A stretch of DNA of 64,000 nucleotides from Paracoccaceae bacterium (GTDB taxonomy: Bacteria; Pseudomonadota; Alphaproteobacteria; Rhodobacterales; Rhodobacteraceae): the NCBI GenBank assembly GCA_002709405.1, contig PAQV01000063.1:31429-95428 (forward strand), given 5' to 3'. Positions 29,272-38,512 of the stretch are shown here, one piece after another (the first letter of the stretch is position 1; each line of letters begins with the position of its first letter). Position numbers and translations under genes: made by a program. The notes below the pieces were generated by a model. The model was given only the letters and a program-made list of their open reading frames with translations. It did not search any database and had not been told where the DNA came from.

Positions 29272-31170
29272 TCAGGCGTTCTGGGTCGAGGCCGCCACGC
29301 CCGACATCGGCTCGGAGGCCATGGCCGGCTTGGCCATCTTCTTCTTGGCCATCCCCGCCTTGCCCGACATCTTCCGGGACGCTGCCTCTTCGGGGAACAG
29401 GAAGCTGTATTCCGGATCGAAGGCCGACATCATCATCGGATCGCGGGACGCGGGGCGTTCGTAGATCTTGGGCCGCAACACCAGCAACAGGGCCAGCAGC
29501 CATTCGCCCGCCGTCCGCAGGTACTGCCCCGCCACCATCGGGTACAGTGCCGGCTCCCCCCACCATTGCAAAAGGCGCAGTGCCTTGGCCCGCAGCAGCC
29601 CGCGCTTGTAGAGGTAAGACGCCGCGATCCGCCCGCGCTTCATGTTGTCGCCCCGGTAGAAGTTGAAGGGCACCGCCTTGTGGAAATGCGCCGCCGTGGC
29701 GATGATCTCGGCCCCGTTGCCCTTTTCCTTCGCCCGTTCCGACAGCAGGTCCATGATCTCGGGGAAGGCATAGGCCACCGGGATCATCTCGGCCGGCTTG
29801 CGCGTCAGCAGCTTCATCGTCCGCTTGGCCACCCCCCCGTTCAGGAAGGCGCCGGTCATGTAATCGGGCAGGAACAGGTGGAAATAGGCCATGTAGTTGA
29901 ATACCAGCGTCCAGCTCAGCTTGATCGGGTCGTCCATCACCGGGTAGCGCTGGGACAGCTGGTCCTGCTTGTAAAGCTCGGCCTGCACGTGGCCTTCCAT
30001 CGCCTCGACATATTCGGGGGCCAGCGTGCCCTTGCCCGATTTCAGGATGATCGAGGTGATCTGCGGGATCTGGTGGCCGAGGTAGGCAATCCCGAGGCTG
30101 CCGGCCGGGTCGAAGGTGAAGCCGCTGTCGCCCAGCAGGAACCAGCGGCCCTTGGTGTCGTAGTACTGCTTGGCCTCGTACATGTAGTTGTAATAGCGGG
30201 CCTCGTCGACCTTGCGCCCGGTTTCGATCAGCCTGCGCACCTTGGGATGATCGCGTGACAGCAGCTCCAGCATCTTCTCCTGGTTCATGGCCTTCTCGCC
30301 CAGGATCTCGGGGCGGTAGGTCACGCCGACGCTGGCCAGGTCCTCACCGTTCTCGCCCTGCATCGGGATGATCCAGACCCAATAGCCCTTGCCGTAGAAA
30401 TGGTGGGTCACGGAATAGCTGTCGTAGCAATGGTGCTGGGGCTTGTCGACGTTCAGCCCGTTCAGGATCGACCGGTCGAACCCCGCCAGGCGGAACCAGT
30501 AGCTGGAGCGCTGGAACGGCGGGTCCTGCTCCAGCCCCATCTGCTTGGCCAGCAGCCGCGCCCGGCCGGAACAATCGATCACGTGGTCGGCCTCGACCGT
30601 CGCGCTTTCGCCCGCCTTGTTCATCACGTGCACGACCTGCGTGCCGTTCATGTCGTCGCTGATATCGACCTCGGTCACCTTGCCCAGGACCTTGGTCACC
30701 AGGGGCTCGACCCGGCGGGCAAGTTCATCGTCGAAGGTGAAGCGGTTGAGGTTATAGGCCGGCAGCCGGATCACGCCGGGGGCCTCGTGCAGCACGTACT
30801 CGGGGCCCTTGGGATCGGCCTTGGGCATCTCGCCATCCGCGGGCATCGCCTTCTGCATGGCCTTTTCCACGCCCATGGCCATGCCGGCAGGCTCGGGCTG
30901 GTCCATGTCCATCTTCGGGGCCATCGTTTCGGGCTTGGGGAAGTAATAGGTCAGCCCGTACTTGTGGCGCTGGTTTTCCTCCAGGTAGGTGCCCAGGCCC
31001 AGCGAGGCGAAGAACTGCGAGGTCATCTCGATCGTGCTTTCGCCGACGATCGGCTTGTTGGGCACGTCGGGGTCGATCATGGTGATATCGACATCGGGAA
31101 TGTGTTTGCTGAAATAGATCGCGGCCAGGCGGCCCGAAAGCCCGTTTCCGATGATTGCTATCCGCGTCAT
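29272..31170 (-). CDS. FAD-dependent halogenase-like oxidoreductase with Met-rich inserts
   Basis: This 632-residue flavoprotein belongs to the tryptophan-halogenase superfamily. It has an N-terminal Rossmann motif GNGLSG (8-13), IVGEST (41-46), the halogenase hallmark WxWxIP as WVWIIP (264-269), and the FAD-closing segment LLGDSGFTFDP (about 345-355). True halogenases need a flavin reductase and a catalytic lysine that cannot be placed by eye. A methionine-rich insert with eight Met lies at about 83-115, and a Met/Lys/Ala-rich tail at about 605-628; both are unusual. No signal peptide is seen. It stands alone between the N-ATPase operon and a 283-base intergenic region. Halogenase, or a related monooxygenase/membrane-associated oxidoreductase, remain possible. 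Confidence 0.75.
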   Translation of the reverse strand: MTRIAIIGNGLSGRLAAIYFSKHIPDVDITMIDPDVPNKPIVGESTIEMTSQFFASLGLGTYLEENQRHKYGLTYYFPKPETMAPKMDMDQPEPAGMAMGVEKAMQKAMPADGEMPKADPKGPEYVLHEAPGVIRLPAYNLNRFTFDDELARRVEPLVTKVLGKVTEVDISDDMNGTQVVHVMNKAGESATVEADHVIDCSGRARLLAKQMGLEQDPPFQRSSYWFRLAGFDRSILNGLNVDKPQHHCYDSYSVTHHFYGKGYWVWIIPMQGENGEDLASVGVTYRPEILGEKAMNQEKMLELLSRDHPKVRRLIETGRKVDEARYYNYMYEAKQYYDTKGRWFLLGDSGFTFDPAGSLGIAYLGHQIPQITSIILKSGKGTLAPEYVEAMEGHVQAELYKQDQLSQRYPVMDDPIKLSWTLVFNYMAYFHLFLPDYMTGAFLNGGVAKRTMKLLTRKPAEMIPVAYAFPEIMDLLSERAKEKGNGAEIIATAAHFHKAVPFNFYRGDNMKRGRIAASYLYKRGLLRAKALRLLQWWGEPALYPMVAGQYLRTAGEWLLALLLVLRPKIYERPASRDPMMMSAFDPEYSFLFPEEAASRKMSGKAGMAKKKMAKPAMASEPMSGVAASTQNA

Positions 31171-31453
31171 GGCGCAAATCTCCTCCTGCTGAAATCAATG
31201 CAAGGCTGTTTCGTAATCACAATTCGGGTCCCAGAATTGCCCAGCCGGGCTGGCATCTCAAGGATTCTCTGACGTGACGTCATTCCTGCGACCACTACCG
31301 CGCCCAATGTGACGCCCGTTTCCGCGAACCGGGGCACCTTGCGTGGGCAACGAATGGCCATTGCGCGCCCGGGTCTCAAGTTTCGCTATCAAACTCCCGT
31401 CATACTGGCGCACTATTCCCCCAGTTGACGTTCTGGTCCATCCGAGGTGACCC

Positions 31454-33412
31454 TTGCCCATTCTTCTTGATCGCCGCGCCTTCCTGGCCACCACGGCCGG
31501 TTTCATTGCGCTTCACCCGTTTGCCGCCCGCGCCCAGGCCGGACAGGCCCACCTGCGCATCATGGAAACGACCGACATCCATGTGCATGTCTTTCCCTAC
31601 GACTATTACGGAGACCGTCCCGTCGACACCGTCGGCCTGGCCCGCACGGCCAGCCTGATCAACGGCATCCGCGACGAGGCGGCCAATTCCGTCCTGCTCG
31701 ACAATGGCGATTTCCTGCAGGGCAACCCGATGGGCGATTACATCGCCTATGAACGGGGCATGTCCGAAGGCGACGCGCATCCGATGATCACGGCCATGAA
31801 CGCCCTCGGTTTCGAAGGCTCGGTGCTGGGCAATCACGAGTTCAATTATGGCCTGCCCTTCCTGCTGAACTCGGTCGCGGGGGCCGATTTCCCGGTGGTC
31901 TGCGCCAATGTCGCCCGCGAAACCGGGGCCTCGGCGCGCGAGGACACCACCCTGGTGCCGCCCTACAGCATCCTTGAACGCATGATCACCGACGGCGCGG
32001 GCGAAAAGCACCCGATCAAGATCGGCATCATCGGTTTCGTGCCCCCCCAGATCATGACCTGGGACCGCCGCCACCTGGAAGGCAATGTCACCACCCGCGA
32101 CATCGTCGAGGCCGCCAAGGCCTGGGTGCCCCAGCTGCGCGAAGAAGGCGCCGACATCGTTATTGCCCTGTGCCATTCCGGGATCGGCGAGGCCGACCAT
32201 GTCGAGGGCCAGGAAAACGCCGCCATCCCGCTGGCCGCCGTCGAGGGCATCGACGCTGTGCTGACCGGCCACAGCCACCGGGTCTTCCCCGGCCCCGATT
32301 ACGCCGACACACCGGGCGTCGATGCCGAGGCCGGCTCGATCATGGGCAAGCCCGCCGTCATGGCCGGCTACTGGGGCAGCCACATGGGCCTGATCGATCT
32401 GCTGCTGGAACGCGACGGGGCGGGCTGGACGATCGCGTCCTTCACCTCGGAAGCGCGGCCGATCTACAAGCGCGGGGAAGACCGCTCGATCACGGCGCTG
32501 GTGGACAGCGATGCCAATATCCTAAGCTCGGTCCAGGCGGAACACGACGCAACGCTGGATTACGTCCGGCGCGCGGTCGGTGAAACGGATGCGCCGCTGC
32601 ACAGCTATTTCGCCCTGGTGGCCGATGACCCTTCGGTCCAGATCGTGTCCAATGCCCAGACCTGGTACATCGAACAGATGATGAAGGGCACCGAGAACGA
32701 GGGCCTGCCGATCCTGTCCGCCGCCGCCCCCTTCAAGGCCGGTGGCCGGGGCGGGCCGGAGTATTACACCGAGGTCGCCCCCGGCCCGATCGCCATCAAG
32801 AACGTGGCCGACCTGTACCTGTACCCCAACACCGTGCGCGCGGTGCGGATCAAGGGGGCCTTGGTGCGCGAATGGCTGGAACGCTCGGCCGGGATGTTTA
32901 ACCAGATCACCCCCGGAGAGCCCGACCAGGTGCTGCTGAACCCCGATTTCCCGTCCTACAATTTCGACGTGATCGACGGGGTCGCGTACCAGATCGACCT
33001 CAGCCAGCCGTCGCGCTACGACAACAAGGGCGCCGTGGTCGCCCCCACGGCACAGCGCATCGTCAACCTGACCTTCAACGGCGCGCCCATCGATCCCGAC
33101 CAGGATTTCATCGTGGCCACGAACAACTACCGCGCCGGCGGAGGCGGCTATTTCCCCGGGGCCAATCCCTCGACCGTCGTCTTCGAAGGGCCGGACACCA
33201 ACCGCGATGTCATCGTGCGCTATATCGTCGACAAGGGCACCGTCAGCCCGGCGGCCGACGCCAACTGGCGCTTTGCCCCAATGGACGGAACCACCGTGCT
33301 GTTCGACACCGGGCCGGGGGCCGCGGGCTATGTGGACAGCGTGGCCGGCATGGACATCGAACCGGCCGGCGACGGGCCGGACGGCTTTGCCCGCTACCGC
33401 ATCACCTTGTGA
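31454..33412 (+). CDS. 2',3'-cyclic-nucleotide 2'-phosphodiesterase/3'-nucleotidase (CpdB-like), Tat-exported
   Basis: This 652-residue periplasmic metallophosphoesterase with a C-terminal 5'-nucleotidase domain releases phosphate from cyclic nucleotides and 3'-nucleotides. The metal motifs are clear: DIHVHVF (41-47), GDFLQGN, GNHEF (about 131-135) and GHSHRVF. The C-terminal domain carries NYRAGGGGYFPG (about 559-570). The N-terminus has a twin-arginine signal (DRRAFLATTAGF, 6-17), indicating folded export. The start is TTG at 31454, placed by a strong GAGGTGA motif 5 bases before it. It is monocistronic, with a terminator hairpin after its stop. Confidence 0.9.
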   Translation: MPILLDRRAFLATTAGFIALHPFAARAQAGQAHLRIMETTDIHVHVFPYDYYGDRPVDTVGLARTASLINGIRDEAANSVLLDNGDFLQGNPMGDYIAYERGMSEGDAHPMITAMNALGFEGSVLGNHEFNYGLPFLLNSVAGADFPVVCANVARETGASAREDTTLVPPYSILERMITDGAGEKHPIKIGIIGFVPPQIMTWDRRHLEGNVTTRDIVEAAKAWVPQLREEGADIVIALCHSGIGEADHVEGQENAAIPLAAVEGIDAVLTGHSHRVFPGPDYADTPGVDAEAGSIMGKPAVMAGYWGSHMGLIDLLLERDGAGWTIASFTSEARPIYKRGEDRSITALVDSDANILSSVQAEHDATLDYVRRAVGETDAPLHSYFALVADDPSVQIVSNAQTWYIEQMMKGTENEGLPILSAAAPFKAGGRGGPEYYTEVAPGPIAIKNVADLYLYPNTVRAVRIKGALVREWLERSAGMFNQITPGEPDQVLLNPDFPSYNFDVIDGVAYQIDLSQPSRYDNKGAVVAPTAQRIVNLTFNGAPIDPDQDFIVATNNYRAGGGGYFPGANPSTVVFEGPDTNRDVIVRYIVDKGTVSPAADANWRFAPMDGTTVLFDTGPGAAGYVDSVAGMDIEPAGDGPDGFARYRITL

Positions 33413-33420
33413 TCACAAAA

Positions 33421-33448
33421 GCCGGGCGGGGCGCCTGCCCTGCCCGGC
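33421..33448 (-). terminator. strong terminator hairpin, convergent genes
   Basis: A 12-bp stem with one mismatch (GCCGGGCGGGGC with GCCCTGCCCGGC) and a 4-base loop is followed by TTTT on the minus strand. It ends the sugar-transport operon (last stop at 33482) and probably also the cpdB-like gene that stops at 33412. Confidence 0.85.
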
Positions 33449-33481
33449 CGTTGGCTTGAGTGTCACGCAGGCCGAAAGCGA

Positions 33482-34515
<1,034 letters not shown>

Positions 34516-34534
<19 letters not shown>

Positions 34535-35781
34535 GGCGTGCCTCCTGTCGTCGGGGATGCCCAGGCGAGCCACACGGCCGCCGTCCAGGTAAAGTTGCGT
34601 CCCCCCGCCGGGGCGCCGTCGCGGGGATCGAAATATTCGGCAAAGCCGTTCTCGGCGATGAGACGGCGGGTGTTTTCGGTCAGGGCCTGCGCGCGGTCGA
34701 CATGGCCCGCATCGCCCAGCCCGGTGGCGATGAGCATGTTCATCATCGCCCAGACCGGCCCGCGCCAGTAGCGCTTGGGTTCATAGGCCGGGTGGGCCGG
34801 ATCGGTGGAGGGCACGAAGAAGGTCTCGGCCGTGGCAATCCGGTCGTACTGGGCCAGCATGCGGTCGTCGACGATGCCCGCGTACCAGCACAGGAACGAG
34901 GCATTGGACACGACCCCTGTGTGCTGCCCGCTGCGGATATCCAGGCAGTCATATGTCTGGGCCGAATCGTTCCAAAGCCGTTCCGCCCCGGTTTCCATCT
35001 GCGCGATCCAGCCGTCGAGGTCGTCCACCGCCTCGCCGAACCGCTTTGCCAGGGCCCGCAAGTCACGGGTGGCGCGCAGAAGAGTGAAGGTCATCGTCGG
35101 ATCGGCCACGCGGAAGGGCGTGACCTGGCGCAGGTGCGCCTCGTCCCAGCCGCAATCGCCGCCCAGTTTCACCAGGTGCAGGTAGCGGTCGTAATCCCAG
35201 CGGCGGGGGCGTTCGTCTTCGACCACGTGGGTGGTGTCGCGGCGGTAATAGGCCTCGACGCCTTCGGGCTCGATGGCGGAAAAGGGCGCGTCCCAGTCGG
35301 GGCAATTGTCGCGGCCGGTCTCCCACGGGTGGGTAACAACGATGGCCCCGTCTTCGTTGCGCCACTCCATGAACCAGCGGTGCGAGGCCATGAGCTTCGG
35401 AAAGAGCGCCCGGGCCCGAGCGTCATGCGCGCCGTCCATGTCCAGCAGCCAGCGCACGAAGGTGGCGGCAATGGGCGGCTGCGAGATGCCCGAAGACGGG
35501 ATCGGTCCGGTGCCCCGCCAGATGTCGGGGCCGGGAAAGTAGCTGGGATCGACCTGGTGGAACAGGATATGCGGGACCATGCCGTTGTCCCACTGGCCGG
35601 TGAAGAGGGTTTCAATCTCGGTCCAGGCGCGGTCCATGTCATGTTCGGCAAAGCCGGCAGCGGCAAAGACGCTGTCCCAGTTCCACTGGTAGGGATAAAG
35701 CCCATGGGTCGGCACGGTATAGCCGCCCCGGTCGTTGCCCCGCAGGATCGCGCGCGCTTCGGTATCAAGGTCGAGTGTCAT
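34516..35781 (-). CDS. glycoside hydrolase, GH63/mannosylglycerate-hydrolase-like
   Basis: This 421-residue cytosolic (alpha/alpha)6-barrel enzyme has no signal peptide. Motifs include LYPYQWNWDSVF (about 28-39), resembling the QW.WDS segment of GH63 and mannosyl/glucosylglycerate hydrolases. Others are GQWDNGMVPHILF (about 66-78), KRYWRGPVWAMMN (about 333-345) and EYFDPRDG (about 381-388). These enzymes cleave alpha-linked glucosides such as kojibiose-type sugars, glucosylglycerate or mannosylglycerate. Its place between permease and ATPase genes of a sugar importer suggests that the imported compatible solute or disaccharide is its substrate. An upstream ATG at 35814 is an alternative start. 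Confidence 0.72.
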
Positions 35782-35840
35782 GTCAGTGATGTTCCGGTTG
35801 GATGTGCCGCCCATCGTGGTCCCAGCGCACCAACCGGCGC

Positions 35841-35976
35841 GCATGCGCCATGCCCGACCTCCCCCTCGGGAGGGCATTCGTTGACCGGGCCAGTGCGCGC
35901 GTGACGGTGATGCTTTGAAGTGCGACCGTCCCGCCGGTGACCCCCATGCCCTCCCGAGGTCGGGCATGGCGCATGC
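35841..35976. repeat. inverted repeat pair (REP/BIME-like) in an operon gap
   Basis: Two arms, 35841-35877 and 35946-35976, are reverse complements over 31 bases, except that the left arm carries 6 extra bases (CCCCCT region). A 68-base loop separates them. Each arm also holds its own GC hairpin around CCCGACCTC/GGGAGGGC. The element fills the gap between the MalG-like permease and the hydrolase gene. It resembles intergenic palindromic repeats of Rhodobacterales and could form a long stem or cut transcript levels of the downstream genes. No further copy was noticed in this window. Confidence 0.75.
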
Positions 35977-36007
35977 ACACTTCGACCGTGGGATTGTCCC
36001 ATCAAGC

Positions 36008-37219
36008 TCATCCCTTCACCGCCCCGGCGGTCAGCCCCTTGGTCATGAATTTCTCAAGGCCCAGGAACAGCGCCATGATGGGCACGGTGGCAATCACCGC
36101 CCCGGCCATCAGGTGCTGGCGCGGGATTTCGGACGAGTTCAGCATCGCCACCCCGCGCGTCAGGGTGAATTTCGACGGGTCATCCAGCAGCATGAAGGCC
36201 AGCAGGAATTCGTTCCAGGCGATCATGAAGACGTAAAGCGACACCGAGGCCAGCGCGGGCAGCGACAGCGGCAGGGTGATCTTCCAGATCACGCGCAGGC
36301 GGGTGAGGCCGTCCATCAGCCCGGCTTCCTCGACTTCCGCGGGAAGGCCCCGGAAATAGCCCTGCAGCATGTAAAGCGCCACGGGGATCGTCGTGACCGG
36401 GTAGATCAGGACGATGCCGGTAATCGTGTTGCGCAGACCGGTCATCGAAAAGGCGATGTAGATCGGCAGGGCCAGGACGATCATCGGCACCATGTAGATC
36501 AGCAGGATCGACCGGGAAAACACCGTGCGCCCGGTAAAGCGCAAGCGGGCCACGGCATAGGCTCCGGGCACCGAGAACAGCAGGGTGATCAGGACCGTCA
36601 GGACCGAGACATAAAAGGACGTCCACAGGTAACCGCCGAAGCCGAAATCGGCAAAAAGCTCGACGTAGCTCGACAGCAGGTCCCAGCCCCGGGTCAGGTC
36701 GATCGAGAAATCCAGCGGGTTCTGCACCAGCTGCTGCTGGTTCTTCAAGCTGGTCATGACCATGACGTAGAACGGGATGGCCACAAGCGCGGTGAAAATG
36801 ACATAGCCCGCCCCGGTCAGGAACCGGATGACCGCATGTTCGAAGGCATGGCGGGTGGCCGCGCCCAGGGGCAGCTCTGTCAGCATGTGGCGCAGGGGCA
36901 CCATCGTGGCGAGCGCCAGGGCCAGACCGGTGATCGCGGCGGTCAGGCCCGAGACCTCGGCGCCGACGACCACCGGCCCCACGCCCAGCAGGGTTGCGGC
37001 CAGCAGGACCAGCCCGCCGATGAGGGCTCCGATAGGGCCGGCCCGGCGGCTGGCCGGCACCCACATCAGGGCGCCCCAGACCAGGCAGGCCCAGAACACC
37101 GGGCGAAACGGCTCGCCGGTGGAAAACGACAGGACAACAGCCACCGTGAAACCGGTGATCACCATCCACAGCGCACCGATCAGCGGGCCGGTGACATAGC
37201 CATGGCGCAGGAAACTCAT
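36008..37219 (-). CDS. carbohydrate ABC transporter permease (MalG-like) with extra N-terminal membrane region
   Basis: This 403-residue inner-membrane permease is about 120 residues longer than usual MalG-type proteins (about 280). The core, from about residue 127, has the six-helix fold with the coupling loop VEEAGLMDGLTRLRVIWKITLP (about 301-322). The N-terminal addition shows roughly four hydrophobic helices (about 13-32, 40-55, 63-80 and 85-107), possibly an ancestral membrane module. It overlaps the upstream permease by ATGA. The extension may provide another docking surface; its function is unknown. Confidence 0.9.
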   Translation of the reverse strand: MSFLRHGYVTGPLIGALWMVITGFTVAVVLSFSTGEPFRPVFWACLVWGALMWVPASRRAGPIGALIGGLVLLAATLLGVGPVVVGAEVSGLTAAITGLALALATMVPLRHMLTELPLGAATRHAFEHAVIRFLTGAGYVIFTALVAIPFYVMVMTSLKNQQQLVQNPLDFSIDLTRGWDLLSSYVELFADFGFGGYLWTSFYVSVLTVLITLLFSVPGAYAVARLRFTGRTVFSRSILLIYMVPMIVLALPIYIAFSMTGLRNTITGIVLIYPVTTIPVALYMLQGYFRGLPAEVEEAGLMDGLTRLRVIWKITLPLSLPALASVSLYVFMIAWNEFLLAFMLLDDPSKFTLTRGVAMLNSSEIPRQHLMAGAVIATVPIMALFLGLEKFMTKGLTAGAVKG

Positions 37220-38472
37220 AGGCCCTCCTCGCGGCTGACGTACTTGAGGAAGAAGATCGAGAAGACCAGCAGCACGCAGAAGACCACCACGGCCACCGCC
37301 GCCCCGGCCCCGATGTTGGACACCGCAAAGGCCTGTTCATAGACGTTGACGGTCAGGGTCCGGGTGCCGGCATTGCCCCCGGTCAGCAGGAAGATGTCGT
37401 CGAACTTGTTGAAGGTCCAGATGAAACGCAGCAGGAACAGGACCGACAGGATGCCCAGAAGCTGGGGCACCGACAGGTACCAGAACTGCTGGAAGGGCGA
37501 GGCCCCGTCCATGTCGGCGGCCTCGTACATGTCGGTGTCGATCGACTGCATCCGGGCCAGGATGAACAGGAAGGACAGCGGGAAATAGCGCCAGATTTCG
37601 AAGACCGTGACCATGATCAGGGCCAGCGGGCGTTCCCCGAAGAAATTGATCGGCGCATCGGCCAGGCCCATCTGGACCAGAAGCGCGTTGACTGACCCGG
37701 AAAACGGATCAAGCAGGATGACCCAGGTGAAAGACACGGCGATCACCGGGGCGACATAGGGGAACAGGTACAAGCCCCGCAGGAGGCCCTGCCCCTTGAA
37801 TTCCTTGTTCAAAAGCAGCGCGGCGAACAGGCCCACGACCAGCGCGCCGACGGTGCCCACGACGGTGTAGAAAACCGTGGCCCAAAGCACGGCCAGGAAC
37901 TCGTCGTCATCGAAGATGCGGGCGAAGTTCTCGAAGGTGAACTCGGCATTGGTCAGGATGTTGTCGGCCTTGCCCGTGGCCAGCGCCTCGGTCTCGTCCT
38001 CAATGGCGTCTTCCAGGGCCTCGGCGTCGAAGCCGGCGGCAAAGGTGACGGGCAGCTCCAGCGTCAGCCGGGCCTTGGGGTCCAGCGTGCCGATGATGCA
38101 GGTCAGGGCCGCCCCGTCCAGGGCGCATTGCTCTGGCAGGGTGCCGGCCGTCACGCCCTCGGGCAGGGTGTCGGTCAGCACCACGTCGGTGATCGGCTTG
38201 TCCTGGCTGCGGTTCTGCAGCCGGTAGCGGACGTGCTGAGAGGCCTCTCCGGCGTCGCGCAGATCCTCGCGGGCCACCGGCACCGGCGGGCGCAGGTCGG
38301 CCAGGCCGATGGGTTTGAAACTGATCCAGAAGATCGACAGCAGTGGCAGGACCACCACCAGCGACACGCTGAGGATGGTGGGCAGCAATAGCCCCCAGGC
38401 CAGCCGCGCTTCGCGGCGGGCAAGCGGGCCGTGGCCCCTGGGCGGTGTCTTGGATGGTGTGATGTCCGTCAT
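37216..38472 (-). CDS. carbohydrate ABC transporter permease (MalF-like) with inserted DUF11-like domain
   Basis: This 418-residue permease has its first membrane helix at about 27-50. A periplasmic insert of about 110 residues precedes the next helix (about 193). Residues 79-145 read like a DUF11/surface beta-sandwich repeat: YRLQNRSQDKPITDVVLTDT, then LPEGVT (103-108), two cysteines at 116 and 125, and IGTLDP followed by LTLELPVTF. MalF of E. coli also has a large periplasmic loop, but of another fold. The coupling loop YEAADMDGASPFQQFWYLSVP (split around 310-330) is normal. The insert may contact the binding protein or cell envelope. Confidence 0.9.
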   Translation of the reverse strand: MTDITPSKTPPRGHGPLARREARLAWGLLLPTILSVSLVVVLPLLSIFWISFKPIGLADLRPPVPVAREDLRDAGEASQHVRYRLQNRSQDKPITDVVLTDTLPEGVTAGTLPEQCALDGAALTCIIGTLDPKARLTLELPVTFAAGFDAEALEDAIEDETEALATGKADNILTNAEFTFENFARIFDDDEFLAVLWATVFYTVVGTVGALVVGLFAALLLNKEFKGQGLLRGLYLFPYVAPVIAVSFTWVILLDPFSGSVNALLVQMGLADAPINFFGERPLALIMVTVFEIWRYFPLSFLFILARMQSIDTDMYEAADMDGASPFQQFWYLSVPQLLGILSVLFLLRFIWTFNKFDDIFLLTGGNAGTRTLTVNVYEQAFAVSNIGAGAAVAVVVFCVLLVFSIFFLKYVSREEGL

Positions 38473-38480
38473 GCCTTGAT

Positions 38481-38506
38481 GGCCCGCGCCCGCAAAGGCG
38501 CGGGCC
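38481..38506 (-). promoter_or_regulatory. intercistronic stem-loop after the sugar-binding gene
   Basis: A perfect 10-bp GC stem (GGCCCGCGCC with GGCGCGGGCC) and a 6-base loop stand between the binding-protein stop and the MalF-like start, with no T run. It probably protects the upstream mRNA or lowers permease expression. Confidence 0.6.
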
Positions 38507-38512
38507 GGTCCC

